From the NCBI RefSeq assembly GCF_026898115.1, contig NZ_CP114036.1, forward strand, positions 8,984,001-9,048,000: a DNA stretch of 64,000 nt, in the 5' to 3' direction. Origin of the DNA: Streptomyces sp. S465 (GTDB taxonomy: Bacteria; Actinomycetota; Actinomycetes; Streptomycetales; Streptomycetaceae). Of this stretch, positions 1 to 9,800 are shown in pieces. The notes below the pieces were generated by a model. The model ran no database searches. It saw only the letters and a program-made list of their open reading frames with translations, and was not told the origin of the DNA. Within the stretch, counting starts at the first letter, position 1. Each line of letters starts with the position of its first letter. A program made the translations under genes and the position numbers.

Positions 1-224
1 CCGCTCCGGCATGACGGGTGCGAAGCAGAACCGTGGACGCCCGGCGCAGAGGGTTGTCGACGCGCCGGGGACCGCGGCGCCTCAACCGCTCACCGCACGC
101 GCAGCGTGTGCGCGATGGCCACCGGGCGCGGCCGTGCCGAGGACGCCGACAACCGCCGGGGGCCGAACCGGGCGCCGAACCACGCCGGGTGAACACGCCG
201 ATCAGCCAGCGACGCGCCGAGCTT

Positions 225-1076
225 CTACCGGAAGGCGTCGACGTGGTCGGTGACAAAGGCGCGCAGGCCGCGGGGGCTGGTTCCGGTGAGAGAGGCGACA
301 TCGTCGGACAGCCACGCGGCGTCTCCCTCCGCGATCAGGCCGAAGACCTGGGCGTTGGAGGCGGCGACCGGCTCGGGCAGCCCTGCCTGGACCATTGCCT
401 CCCGGTGCTGCTCGGGCGTGATCCGGCGGTACTCGATCTCCTGGCCCAAGGCGTGGGTCAGCTCGGCGGCCACGTCGGCGTAGGTGACGAGCTCCGGCCC
501 GGTCAGCAAGTAGGTGCGCCCCACGTGACCGGCGGGAGCGGCTGCCACGGCCGCCGCGCATGCGGACACGTCACGGGCATCGACCATCCCGAACCGGCCC
601 TCGCCGGCCGACATGACGAACCCGTGCGTCTGCTTGATCATCGGGGCCACGGCGAACAGGTTCTGCATGAGGAGATTCGGCCCGAGCAGCGTGTACCGGA
701 GTCCACTCGCCCTCAGATGAGCCTCGATGCGCGCATGGTCGCGGCGGCGGTCGACGGGGGAGTCGGGTGTGGCCTTGTGATTCGTGATCTTGACGATGTG
801 TTGTACGCCCTGGCGTGCAGCGCTGTCGATGACGGCGATCTCCTGGCCGGGAAGCGACGGGCTGATGAGCAGCAGGGTGCCGACACCGCGCATCGCCTCG
901 TCCAGCGTATGCGGGCGGTCGAAGTCACCCACGGCAACCTCTGCGCCGCTCCAGGCCCCGTCCTTCGGTACGCGGGACGTGTCGCGCACCAACGCCCTGG
1001 TGGGGAGGTCGCGCCCGGCGAGCAGGCGCACCGCTTCGGAACCGATCCTGCCGGTCGCTCCGGTAACCAAGATCAT
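225..1076 (-). CDS. NmrA-like NAD(P)-binding reductase
   Basis: 283-residue atypical short-chain dehydrogenase of the NmrA/HSCARG type. The protein opens with the dinucleotide-binding loop TGATGRIG at residues 5-12, followed by an arginine-rich second strand (RALVRD) suited to NADP. Proteins of this group act as NAD(P)H:quinone reductases or redox sensors; the substrate here cannot be read from sequence. The start is supported by an AAGGAG ribosome site 6 bases upstream. It is divergent from an HxlR regulator at 1199 with which it shares a 122-base intergenic region, the usual arrangement for an HxlR-controlled redox gene. The family is certain; the specific role is inference. Confidence 0.9.
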   Translation of the reverse strand: MILVTGATGRIGSEAVRLLAGRDLPTRALVRDTSRVPKDGAWSGAEVAVGDFDRPHTLDEAMRGVGTLLLISPSLPGQEIAVIDSAARQGVQHIVKITNHKATPDSPVDRRRDHARIEAHLRASGLRYTLLGPNLLMQNLFAVAPMIKQTHGFVMSAGEGRFGMVDARDVSACAAAVAAAPAGHVGRTYLLTGPELVTYADVAAELTHALGQEIEYRRITPEQHREAMVQAGLPEPVAASNAQVFGLIAEGDAAWLSDDVASLTGTSPRGLRAFVTDHVDAFR

Positions 1077-1161
1077 GACGTCTCCTTCAACAGGCGCAAA
1101 GAAAGTGAGGCCGCTTCGTCACCGCGAGCGGCCTCACAAGCCTGCCGGTGGCTGGTGCCGA

Positions 1162-1198
1162 TTGTGAAGTAGGAACCGTTTGGATATATAGGTACCTC
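1162..1198 (+). promoter_or_regulatory. Leaderless promoter and HxlR operator
   Basis: A -35-like TTGTGA (1162-1167) is followed after 17 bases by TATATA (1185-1190), which ends only 8 bases before the ATG of the HxlR gene, so the transcript probably begins at or within a base or two of the start codon. Imperfect inverted arms AGGAACC (1171-1177) and GGTACCT (1191-1197) flank the -10 box and are a likely HxlR dimer site controlling both divergent genes. Confidence 0.5.
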
Positions 1199-1585
1199 AT
1201 GGATACCAACTCGGGGATCACCTATGCGAAAGACTGTCCGTCGCGCACGGTGCTGAGCGTCCTGGCGAACAAGTGGTCGCTCTATGTACTCGGAGTGCTG
1301 AGCGGGAACGACCGGCCGCTCCGCTTCACCGAACTGCGCCGGAGTATCGAAGGCGTGACGCAGAAGTCCCTCACCCAGGCACTGCGCAACCTCGAACGCG
1401 ACGGCCTGGTCAGCCGCACCATCCACCCGACCATCCCTCCGCGTGTCGAGTACCGCCTCACCGGCCTCGGCCGCGAAGCGGGAACGCTCACCACCGCGAT
1501 CGCCGACTGGTCCAAGACCAACGCGGCCCGCGTGCACGCGGCCCGCGCCGCCTACGACGCTCGCCTGGCCGACGACCGGGCCTGA
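1199..1585 (+). CDS. HxlR-family transcriptional regulator
   Basis: 128-residue winged-helix regulator. The sequence shows the HxlR hallmarks: CPSRTVLSVLANKWSLYVL at about residues 11-29, FTELRRSIEGVTQKSLTQAL for the recognition helix and LERDGLVSRTI for the wing. The N-terminal cysteine (the CPS motif) is the redox- or aldehyde-reactive residue in several HxlR proteins such as YodB and HypR. The longer reading frame from 1148 is rejected because the -10 box lies inside it; the ATG at 1199 is 8 bases after TATATA and looks leaderless. It probably represses or activates the divergent NmrA-like gene and itself. Confidence 0.9.
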   Translation: MDTNSGITYAKDCPSRTVLSVLANKWSLYVLGVLSGNDRPLRFTELRRSIEGVTQKSLTQALRNLERDGLVSRTIHPTIPPRVEYRLTGLGREAGTLTTAIADWSKTNAARVHAARAAYDARLADDRA

Positions 1586-1606
1586 CCCGGAAGCCACGGG
1601 TCAGGC
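1580..1606. terminator. Hairpin terminator overlapping the HxlR stop codon
   Basis: Perfect 10-bp stem: GCCTGACCCG at 1580-1589 pairs with CGGGTCAGGC at 1597-1606 around a 7-base loop. The TGA stop of the HxlR gene lies inside the left arm. No T-run follows, as is common in streptomycetes. Confidence 0.6.
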
Positions 1607-1930
1607 GACGAGCCGCCGCGGATCGCTCAGCACTCGGTGAGTTCGGCTGGGCGGGCGGCGGGTCACAGTTGCCGGAGCGCGACGCCTGGCCCCGCGCGGC
1701 GGCTCGGGATGACCCTGCGCCCGTGGACCACGTGCCGACCGCTGGCCGTCGGATCGCCCATGCGATCTGACCAGTTGCTCATTATTCCCCCGCGTTATTG
1801 ACCCAGGTGACGCGTGCCGCATACCTTGCCCGGCATCGTGGCCTGGCGTGCAGTGACCGCCGCGGGTCCCTGGGACGGGGCCCCGTCGTACGCGCTGGGG
1901 CACCGCTGTCGCCTCAAGGAGGAGAATGCC
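1607..1930. other. Intergenic stretch before the MFS gene
   Basis: About 320 bases with no supportable gene. Short open frames here lack ribosome sites and recognisable similarity. The MFS reading frame extends back to 1814, but that part has no transporter-like content. It presumably holds the promoter of the transporter. Confidence 0.4.
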
Positions 1931-3376
1931 GTGGCAGTGAACGACGTGGGTGCCGCCGCTCGTTCCGCATCAGCGCTCATCGCCGCTCGGCTCGACCGGC
2001 TCCCGGTCGCCCGGTGGCATTGGAGACGGACGCTCCTGGTGGGGCTGGCCGCGTTCTTCGACCTCTACGAGGTCTTCATGAGCGGCGTCCTGGGAGGCGT
2101 CCTGGGCGAGGAATGGCATCTGGGGAAGTACGTCAAGGCCACGCTGATCGCTGCCCCGTTCCTCGGGATGATCTTCGGCGCCATCTTCCTGGGCATCGCC
2201 TCGGACCGGTACGGCCGCCGGCGCATGTTCATGATCAACCTGGGCACCTACTCGGTGCTCTCGGTGCTCGCCGCCTTCTCGCCGAACATCGGCGTGCTCA
2301 TCGCGATCCGGCTGCTGTGCGGCGTCTTCATGGGGGCCGAGCTGATCCTGATCGACACCTACCTGAGTGAGTACATGCCGAAGCTCAGGCGCGGCCGGAT
2401 GATCGCGGTCGCCTACACCATCGGGTTCTTCGGCACCCCGGTCGTCGCACTTCTCGGCGGTGTGCTGGTCGCCCGCTCGCACTTCCTGTGGGAGGGCTGG
2501 CGCTGGCTGCTGCTGTGCGGCGGTCTGGGTGCGATGGCCGTGTTCATCGTGCGCCGCGGGTTGCCGGAGTCCGCGCGGTGGCTCGCCGAGCGGGGCCGGG
2601 TCGAGGAGGCGGACCGGATCGTCACCGACATCGAGCGCGTCGTGGAGGCCGAGCGGGGGCCGCTGCCCGCCCCGGAGCCGCCGGCGCCGGTCACGGTGTG
2701 GCGGGTCTCGCTGGCCGACATGTTCCGGCCGCCGTACCGGCGCCGGACGGTGATGCTCTGGGTCTTCCAACTGCTCCAGACCGTGGGCCAGTACGGCTTC
2801 TCGTCGCTGGTGCCGATCGTGCTGCTGGACAAGGGCTACGACATCGTCGACTCACTCGGCTACACGGCCATGACCTTCATCGGCGCACCCGTCGGTGCGG
2901 CGATCGCCATTCCGCTGGTCGAGCGGTACGAGCGCAAGCACCTGATCATCGCGTCCGGGCTGATCACGGCCGGCGCCGGGCTGCTGTTCGGGACCGCGAC
3001 CTCACCGGTGCTCATCGTCGCGACGGGCCTGGTCATCACGATGTCGAACAACGTGTTGAGCGGGGCCTACCACATCTACCACACCGAACTGTTCCCGACT
3101 CAGGTCCGCAGCTCCGCGATCGGCATGGCCTACGCGCTGTCCCGTCTGTCGGCGGCCGCGTTGCCGTTCGCGGGCGTGGCGCTGCTGGACGCCTTCGGCT
3201 CGATCGGTGTCTTCATCGGCTCGGCCACCCTGCTGGTGCTGATGTGCGTGAACGTCGGTGTCCTGGGGCCGCGGAGCAACGGCCGCAGCCTCGAAGCGAT
3301 CACCGGTGAGACGGCGGAGGCCGGCACCGGGGAGCCGGCGTCCTCGGCGGTCCGCGCCGACGCGACCAACGCCTGA
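1931..3376 (+). CDS. MFS transporter (sugar/metabolite:H+ symporter type)
   Basis: 481-residue major facilitator superfamily permease with about 12 predicted membrane segments and a short charged C-terminal tail. The motif-A-like loop SDRYGRRRMF follows the second helix, and a second-half equivalent (VERYERKH) follows the eighth, the pattern of the sugar transporter/metabolite:H+ symporter subgroups. The acidic FFDLYEVFMSG in helix 1 resembles the proton-coupled organic-acid carriers. The start is placed at GTG 1931 because an AAGGAGG site sits 7 bases upstream; the reading frame extends 39 codons further but that part is not transporter-like. The substrate is unknown. It stands alone, ending before a large bidirectional terminator. 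Confidence 0.88.
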   Translation: MAVNDVGAAARSASALIAARLDRLPVARWHWRRTLLVGLAAFFDLYEVFMSGVLGGVLGEEWHLGKYVKATLIAAPFLGMIFGAIFLGIASDRYGRRRMFMINLGTYSVLSVLAAFSPNIGVLIAIRLLCGVFMGAELILIDTYLSEYMPKLRRGRMIAVAYTIGFFGTPVVALLGGVLVARSHFLWEGWRWLLLCGGLGAMAVFIVRRGLPESARWLAERGRVEEADRIVTDIERVVEAERGPLPAPEPPAPVTVWRVSLADMFRPPYRRRTVMLWVFQLLQTVGQYGFSSLVPIVLLDKGYDIVDSLGYTAMTFIGAPVGAAIAIPLVERYERKHLIIASGLITAGAGLLFGTATSPVLIVATGLVITMSNNVLSGAYHIYHTELFPTQVRSSAIGMAYALSRLSAAALPFAGVALLDAFGSIGVFIGSATLLVLMCVNVGVLGPRSNGRSLEAITGETAEAGTGEPASSAVRADATNA

Positions 3377-3394
3377 GCCGGCCTGACGGGCCTG

Positions 3395-3439
3395 ACGGAG
3401 CGGGGCGGCGGCCGGTCACCGGCAGCCGCCCCGCTCCGT
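3395..3439. terminator. Bidirectional terminator between the MFS gene and leuD
   Basis: Perfect 15-bp stem: ACGGAGCGGGGCGGC at 3395-3409 pairs with its complement at 3425-3439; the loop itself can form a nested GCCGG/CCGGC hairpin. It separates the convergent MFS and leuD genes. Confidence 0.7.
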
Positions 3440-3485
3440 CCGTGCCCCTTTGTCCGCCCCGCTCCGTCCGTGCCGCTCCGTCCGT
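3431..3485. repeat. Three copies of CCGCTCCGTCCGT
   Basis: The 13-mer CCGCTCCGTCCGT occurs at 3431-3443, 3459-3471 and 3473-3485, just past the leuD stop codon. The first copy overlaps the right arm of the terminator, so the array may have grown by slippage from it. Confidence 0.6.
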
Positions 3486-3491
3486 CCCGCG

Positions 3492-4097
3492 CTACGACAG
3501 CCGGTCGGTCCGCCCGGTCGTCGGCAGGGCGGCGCGCCGTCCGGCCTCGTACGCCTCGATGGCGTCCAGGTGGTCCAGCGTGTTGCCGATCTCGTCGAGC
3601 CCCGCCAGCAGACGCCTGCGCGTCTCGGCGGGAACGCTGAACCGCTGCCGGATGTCACCGGCCCGGACCTCACCGGCCTCCAGATCGACGGTGACGGGCG
3701 TGGTGGGCTCCCGGTCCAGGAGGTCCCACAGCCGGACGACGACGTCTTCGGGGACCACGACGGGCAGCAGCCCGTTCTGGTAGGCGTTACCGGTGAAGAT
3801 GTCGCCGAACCGCGGCGCGATGATCGCGCGGAACCCCCAGTCGGTCAGCGCGTAGACGGCGCCCTCACGCGAGGAGCCGGTGCCGAAGTCCCGGCCCGCG
3901 ACGAGGACCGTCGCCGAGTCGAACGGCTCGCGGTTGAGGACGAATTCCGGGTCGTCCCGCCAGTCGGCGAACAGGTCCTGGCCGTAACCGGCCTTCGTCA
4001 GCCGGGTGAGGAAGCGGACCGGGATGATCTGGTCCGTGTCGACGTTGTCGATCCGCAGGGGCGCGGCCTGTCCGGTGTGGACGGTGAACGTGCGCAT
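3492..4097 (-). CDS. leuD: 3-Isopropylmalate dehydratase small subunit (LeuD)
   Basis: 201-residue small subunit of isopropylmalate isomerase, carrying the swivel domain that closes over the LeuC active site. Visible family motifs are DNVDTDQIIP near the start and GRDFGTGSSREGA in the middle, the flexible substrate-recognition region and the conserved GSSRE loop. Its start overlaps the leuC stop by one base (TGATG), so the two are translationally coupled. Length and motifs are intact. With leuC it would isomerise 2- and 3-isopropylmalate in leucine synthesis, or a related 2-alkylmalate if this is a paralogous set. Confidence 0.95.
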   Translation of the reverse strand: MRTFTVHTGQAAPLRIDNVDTDQIIPVRFLTRLTKAGYGQDLFADWRDDPEFVLNREPFDSATVLVAGRDFGTGSSREGAVYALTDWGFRAIIAPRFGDIFTGNAYQNGLLPVVVPEDVVVRLWDLLDREPTTPVTVDLEAGEVRAGDIRQRFSVPAETRRRLLAGLDEIGNTLDHLDAIEAYEAGRRAALPTTGRTDRLS

Positions 4098-5515
4098 CAG
4101 CCGATGTCCTTCCGGGGCGCCAGGTCAGCGGGGGCGGCGAGGCGGCCGGCGACCGCGCTGGCGGCCGCCACCGCCGGTGCGACGATATGCGTCCGGGCGC
4201 CCTTGCCCTGCCGTCCCTCGAAGTTGCGGTTGCTGGTGGACGCGGCCCGCTGCCCGGGGCGCAGCCGGTCCTCGTTGACCGCGGCGCACAGCGAGCATCC
4301 CGCGGTGCGCAAGCGGACCCCGGCGGCGGTGAAGACCTCGTCGAGACCCTCCTCGACGGCCTGGGCGCGGACCGTGTCCGAGCCGGGCACGAGCACCACC
4401 TCGACCCCCTCGGCGACCTTGCGGCCGCGCAGGACGTCGGCGGCCGCGCGGAGGTCCTCGATCCGGCCGTTGGTACAGGACCCGATGAACACCGTGTCGA
4501 TCTCGACGTCCCGCAGGGAGGTACCGGGCTCCAGGGCCATGTAGCCGAGCGCGCGCTCGGCCGCCGCCCGCTCCTGCGGATCGGCGAAGGACGACGGATG
4601 CGGCACGACGCCGTCGAGCGGTGCGGCCTGTCCGGGGTTGGTGCCCCAGGTGACGTACGGGGCGATCGTGGAGCCGTCGAGCACGACCTCCTTGTCGAAC
4701 ACCGCGTCGTCGTCGGACCGCAGGGTGCGCCAGTACGCGAGCTCGGCCCCCCAGGCGTCTCCCGCCGGGGCGTGCGGGCGGCCCTCGAGGTAGGCGAAGG
4801 TCTTCTCGTCCGGGGCCACCATGCCGGCGCGGGAGCCGGCTTCGACGGTCATGTTGCACACCGTCATCCGGCCCTCCATCGACAGGGCGTCGATGGCGGA
4901 GCCCTGGTACTCGACGATGTGCCCCTGCGCCCCCGCCGTCCCGATCCGGGCGATCAGCGCCAGGATCAGGTCCTTGGCGTACACGCCGTCGGCGAGGGTG
5001 CCGGTCACGGTCACCCGCATCGTCCTCGGCCGGGTCATGGGCAGCGTCTGGGTGGCGAGCACGTGCTCGACCTGGGAGGTGCCGATGCCGAAGGCGAGGG
5101 CCCCGAACGCCCCGAGCGTGGTGGTGTGCGAGTCGCAGCACACGACCGTCATCCCGGGGTGCACGAGCCCGAGCTCCGGCGCGATCACGTGCACGATGCC
5201 GCGTTGCCGGTCCCCGGCCCGGTAGACCTCGATGCCGAACTCGGCGCAGTTCTCGGCCAGCAGCGCGGCCTGCCTGCGCATCGCCGGGTCCTCGATCCGC
5301 TGGAACAGGTCCACCGTGGGCACCAGGTGGTCCTCGGTGCCCAGGGTGAGGTCCGGGCGGCGCACGGTACGGCCGGCGGCGCGCAGACCGTCGAACGCGA
5401 TCGGCGTGTTGACCTCGTGCAGCAGGTGCAGATCGACGTAGAGCAGGTCGGGCTCCCCGGGGGCGGAGCGAACGAGGTGCGATCGCCACACCTTCTCGGC
5501 CAGCGTCTGTCCCAT
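4097..5515 (-). CDS. leuC: 3-Isopropylmalate dehydratase large subunit (LeuC)
   Basis: 472-residue aconitase-superfamily catalytic subunit. The [4Fe-4S] ligand cysteines are present in GSCTNGRIEDLRAA and AGCSLC, and the C-terminal signature TSNRNFEGRQGKGARTH is complete. The start is set at 5515 (MGQTLAEKVW) by similarity; the frame runs 42 codons further upstream. Compared with the housekeeping streptomycete LeuC I remember, it is rather divergent: the substrate loop reads CCDSHTTTLGAFGA rather than CGDSHTSTHGAFGA. It may therefore be a second LeuCD set. Its promoter region faces an Lrp/AsnC gene, not the IclR-type regulator usual at streptomycete leuCD, consistent with that idea. Confidence 0.93.
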   Translation of the reverse strand: MGQTLAEKVWRSHLVRSAPGEPDLLYVDLHLLHEVNTPIAFDGLRAAGRTVRRPDLTLGTEDHLVPTVDLFQRIEDPAMRRQAALLAENCAEFGIEVYRAGDRQRGIVHVIAPELGLVHPGMTVVCCDSHTTTLGAFGALAFGIGTSQVEHVLATQTLPMTRPRTMRVTVTGTLADGVYAKDLILALIARIGTAGAQGHIVEYQGSAIDALSMEGRMTVCNMTVEAGSRAGMVAPDEKTFAYLEGRPHAPAGDAWGAELAYWRTLRSDDDAVFDKEVVLDGSTIAPYVTWGTNPGQAAPLDGVVPHPSSFADPQERAAAERALGYMALEPGTSLRDVEIDTVFIGSCTNGRIEDLRAAADVLRGRKVAEGVEVVLVPGSDTVRAQAVEEGLDEVFTAAGVRLRTAGCSLCAAVNEDRLRPGQRAASTSNRNFEGRQGKGARTHIVAPAVAAASAVAGRLAAPADLAPRKDIG

Positions 5516-5659
5516 GCGTCTCTCCCTTTGACTGGTCAGGTCCGGCCAGACTGACGTCCATCTGTCCAGGAGTTCAAGTGACCGCGAAAGTCCCTTACCA
5601 TTGGCGCAGAATTCACCGTCACACCATTGCCAGGTGTTCATACGGAAGGTCGAGATGAG

Positions 5660-6136
5660 ATGTCGGCGTTTCTGGAACCGTTAGACCTCGACGTCCTGCG
5701 CCTTATCGCGGAGGAGCCCCGCGCCGGAGTCCGTGAGTACGCGCGCAGGCTCGGCGTCGCCCGCGCGACCGTGCAGGCGCGGGTGGACAAGCTCCAGCGC
5801 CTCGGCATCCTCATCAGCTGGCGCCCGCAGTTCGATCCGGCGGCGATGGGCTACTCCGGACTGGCCTACGTCCGGCTGCACATCGCCCAGGGCATGATCG
5901 AGCAGACGCTCAGCGGGCTGGCCGACATTCCGGAGGTCATCGAGGCGAACGCGGTCGCGGGCAACGCCGACCTGCTCTGCCGTGTGGTGGCGAAGGACAA
6001 CGCCGGTCTGGAGGAGGTGCTCCAGCAGATCATCGCGATCGACGGGGTCCAGCGCACCTCGACCGAGGTGGTGCTCAGCCGCCGCCTCATGCCGCGGATC
6101 GTGCCCCTGATCGCCAAGCTGCACGGGGAACTCTGA
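5660..6136 (+). CDS. Lrp/AsnC-family regulator (divergent from leuC)
   Basis: 158-residue feast/famine regulator. An N-terminal winged helix-turn-helix (LDLDVLRLIAEEPRAGVREY through ARATVQARVDKLQRLGIL, residues 8-50) is followed by a RAM effector-binding domain. The start at 5660 (MSAFLEP) is preferred to 5627 because of a GGAAGG-like ribosome site and the family start position. It is divergent from leuC across a 144-base gap, which suggests amino-acid-responsive control of leuCD. It converges on a second Lrp/AsnC gene, and its last 16 bases are included in a tandem duplication. Confidence 0.9.
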   Translation: MSAFLEPLDLDVLRLIAEEPRAGVREYARRLGVARATVQARVDKLQRLGILISWRPQFDPAAMGYSGLAYVRLHIAQGMIEQTLSGLADIPEVIEANAVAGNADLLCRVVAKDNAGLEEVLQQIIAIDGVQRTSTEVVLSRRLMPRIVPLIAKLHGEL

Positions 6137-6172
6137 GCGGGAAGCCGCACGCGGAACTCTGAGCGTGAAGCG
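6121..6172. repeat. 26-bp tandem duplication of a gene end
   Basis: Two adjacent 26-base units, 6121-6146 and 6147-6172, differ at three positions. The first contains the end of the upstream Lrp/AsnC gene with its TGA stop; the second is a non-coding copy containing the same ACTCTGA string. Confidence 0.7.
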
Positions 6173-6197
6173 GGGGATTCAAGGGCTGACCGCCGTC

Positions 6198-6644
6198 TCA
6201 GTCCTCCCTCGACCACGACCCGAGCACCATCAGGGTCCTGGTGCCGATGACCTTGCCCGTGCCGCGCAGCCGGTCGATGACCTCCTGGAGGTGGTTGATG
6301 TCGCGCACCCGCATGTGCACCAGGGCGTCGAGGTCTCCCGCGATGGTGAACACCGCCTGCACCTCGGGCGTACGGGTCGTGCTGCTGAGGATGTCCCTGA
6401 CGCTGGTGGTACCGGCGTAGCGGAGCTCGGTGAAGGCCTCGATGCCCCAGCCGAGCTTGGCATGGTCGATCTTGACGGTGAAGCCGGTGATGACCCCCGC
6501 CTGGCGCATGCGGTCGATCCGGCGTTTGACCGCGGCGACGGAGAGCCCGACCTCGGGGGCCATCTCGGAGAACGTACGGCGGCCGTCCGCCTGGAGCAGG
6601 CGGAGCAACTGGTGATCGATCTCGTCCAACTCGTACGGCGTCAT
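6198..6644 (-). CDS. Lrp/AsnC-family regulator (divergent from the 2-oxoacid oxidoreductase)
   Basis: 148-residue Lrp/AsnC protein: helix-turn-helix at residues 6-50 (LDEIDHQLLRLLQADGRR, SVAAVKRRIDRMRQAGVITG), then the RAM domain with the conserved AGDLDALVHMRVRD strand. The start at 6644 has a GGAGG site 7 bases upstream. It is divergent from the large indolepyruvate oxidoreductase gene, and Lrp-type activators commonly sit beside such amino-acid catabolic genes, so control of that gene by an amino acid or 2-oxoacid is the simplest reading. Confidence 0.9.
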   Translation of the reverse strand: MTPYELDEIDHQLLRLLQADGRRTFSEMAPEVGLSVAAVKRRIDRMRQAGVITGFTVKIDHAKLGWGIEAFTELRYAGTTSVRDILSSTTRTPEVQAVFTIAGDLDALVHMRVRDINHLQEVIDRLRGTGKVIGTRTLMVLGSWSRED

Positions 6645-6835
6645 CGCAAGTCCTCCGCCTCGGCACAATGACGCAATCAAATCGAGCTCATCGCGCTGTG
6701 TCCATAGGTTCTTTGCGTCTTCGCGGTGATCTCTCGCGCGGTCCTTGCGTCGGTCGAGGTGTGGTTGCTGTGCTGTGGACCACTTCCCACTCCCTGCTTC
6801 CCACTCCCCGCTCCCCGGCTCTGTGGAGGATTTCC

Positions 6836-9800
6836 GTGAGTGCCCTGCCCATCTCCCCGTCGCGCGACGACACGTACACGGCCTCGGAGGGACGCGCTCC
6901 GATGTCGGGAGTGCAGGCGCTGGTGCGCCTCACCCTGGAGCAGCGGCGGCTGGACCGGGCGCGCGGTCTGGACACCCGGGTCTTCGTCTCCGGTTACCAG
7001 GGCTCCCCGCTGGGCGGCGTCGATCTGGAGATGGGCCGCGCGGCCCGGTTCCTGGAGGAGGCCGGGGTGGTGTTCCAGGCCGGGCTGAACGAGGAACTGG
7101 CCGCCACCGCGGTCGGCGGCACTCAGCTGCTCGACCAGCTCCCGGGCCGTCGTCACGAGGGCGTCACCGGTTTCTGGTACGGCAAGAACCCGGGCCTGGA
7201 CCGGGCCGCCGACGCGATCCGGCACGCGACGCTGGCCGGTACGGCGCCGCTCGGCGGGGCGGTCGCCTGGATCGGGGACGACCCGGACTGCAAGTCCTCC
7301 ACGGTGCCCAGCTCCTGCGAGCCGATGTGCCAGAGCCTGTGCATGCCCCTGTTCGCGCCCGGTTCGGTGCGCGAACTCATCGACTACGGGCTGCACGCGG
7401 TCGCCCTCTCCCGGGCCGCCGGGCTCTGGACGGGACTGAAGATCGTCGCCGATGTCGCGGACTCGTCGGCGACCGTCGACCTCACCGGTCTCGGCCACGG
7501 CATCCCCGAACCCGTACGGCGCGCGGCCGGCTCCCCGCCCGTGCTGGTGGGCCCCGCCGCGCTGGACGCCGAACAGGACCTGCTGGTCCGCAGGCTGGAC
7601 ATCGCCCGTGGCTACGCGCGCGAGCACCGTCTGAACCGGATCGTCTCCTCCGCCCGGCAGGCGACGCTGGGCGTCATCGCGTCGGGGACGTCCTTCGCGG
7701 TGGTCCGCCGGGCGCTGAACGATCTCGGCATCGACGAGGCGGAGACAGAGCGGCTCGGCATCCGGCTCATCGCGCTGGGCATGCCCTTCCCCCTCGACGG
7801 TGACCACCTGGCGGAGCTGACGCGGGGCCTGGACCGGCTGCTGGTGGTGGAGGACAAGACCGCGTTCCTGGAGGGCCACCTGAAGAAGGCCCTCTACCGG
7901 CGGCCCGACGCCCCGGCCGTCGTCGGCCGCCTCGACGAGACAGGCCGCCCGCTGCTGCCGGTCCGTGGCACCCTGAAGGCCGACGACGTGTCCCGGGCGC
8001 TGGCCGGCCTGATCGGCGCGGAGCGACTCCCGCGGCAGGCGGCGGTCATCGTGCGGCGGCCACGACCGTCGGGACTGCGGATGCTGCCGCTCGTCGCCGC
8101 CCGCACACCGTTCTTCTGCTCCGGCTGCCCGCACAACATCTCCACCCGCACGACGCAGGACACCCTGGTCGGCGTGGGAATCGGCTGCCACGCCATGGTC
8201 GCGCTGGACGGCGGCGGGAACCGCGGCCACCAGATCGGCGTGACGCAGATGGGCGGCGAGGGCGCGCAGTGGTTCGGCCTCGCGCCGTTCACCGACGACG
8301 GACACTTCGTGCAGAACCTCGGCGACGGGACGTTCCACCACTCCGGCTCGCTCGCCGTCCGCGCCGCCGTCGCCGCCGGGGTGACCATGACGTACAAGCT
8401 CCTCTACAACGAGGCCGTCGCCATGACCGGAGGGCAGAGCGTCGAGGGCCGCCTCGACGTCGCCGCGCTCACCCGGCTGCTGGCGCTGGAGGGCGTGCGG
8501 CGCATCGTGGTGACCACGCCCGAGCCACGGTCCTACCGCCGGGTCCGCCTCGACCCGCGTGCCTCGGTGCGCCACCGGGACGACCTCGCGGACGTCGAGC
8601 GCGAACTGGCGGCGATCGAGGGCGTCACCGTGCTGATCCACGACGACCGGTGCGCGGCCGAGGAACGCCGGCTGCGCAAGCGCGGTGTGCTGCCGACACC
8701 CACCGGGAAAGTGGTCGTCAACGAGCGCGTCTGCGAGGGCTGCGGGGACTGCGCCGAGCAGTCCACCTGTCTGTCGGTGCAGCCCGTCGAAACCGAATTC
8801 GGCCGCAAGACACGCATCCACCAGCCCTCCTGCAACTCCGACTTCAGCTGCCTCAAGGGCGACTGCCCCTCCTTCCTCCTGGTCGAACCGGGCCCCTCGG
8901 CCGGACGTACCCCACGACGCATCCCCGAGCCGCCGGTGGAACTGCCCGACCCCGAGCGCCGCTTCACCGGCCGGGAAATCGTGCTGCGCATGCCCGGGAT
9001 CGGCGGCACCGGTGTGGTCACCGCCGCGCAGATCCTCCAGATGGCCGCGCACCTCGACGGGATGTACGCCGCGGGCCTGGACCAGACCGGGCTCGCCCAG
9101 AAGGGCGGCCCCGTGGTCAGCGATGTGCGGATCGGCAAGGACCCGGTGACCGGCGCGGTGCGCGCCTCGGACGCCACCGTCGATGTGCTCCTCGGCTTCG
9201 ACCTGCTCGGCGCGGCGGCCGACGGCAACCTCACCACCTGCGCGCCCGAGCGAACGGTGGCCGTCGTCAACACGGCCGTCGTGCCCACCGCCGCCATGAT
9301 CACCAAGGGAGCCCCCGTGCCCGGCGGCCCCGAGGACGCACTCGCCAGGATCGCCGCCGCGACCCGCTCCGACGCCCTGCTCCCGCTCGACGCCCAAGGC
9401 CTGGCGGAGCGGCTTTTCGGCGACCACATGCCGGCCAACCTGCTGCTGCTCGGCGCGGCCTACCAGCACGGCTGCCTGCCCGTCAGCGCCGAGGCGGTGG
9501 AGCGCGCGGTGGAACTCGGCGGGGCCTCGGTGGCGAAGAACCTGGCCGCGTTCCGCTGGGGCCGCGCCGCCGTGGCCGACCCGGAGGCGGCGCGGCGCGT
9601 CACCGCCCCGCAGGAGGCGGCCCGGCCGAGCACCACCCTGGAGGAGGCGATCGACCTTCGCGTGGCCGACCTGACGGCCTATCAGGACAGCGCGTACGCC
9701 GAGCGCTACCACCGGGCGGTGCGGACCGTCACCCGCCTCGCCACCGAGCGTGCGGGGGAGGAGCACGGCCGCCGCGTCGCGTTCGCCTTCGCCAAGGCGC

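Noticed and set aside
1..224. Possible gene end at the left edge
   Set aside because: Frames there are Arg/Pro-rich without start signals or motifs; nothing can be supported.
18..1172. 384-codon plus-strand frame over the NmrA-like gene
   Set aside because: It lies opposite a clear dehydrogenase and has no start signal or motif.
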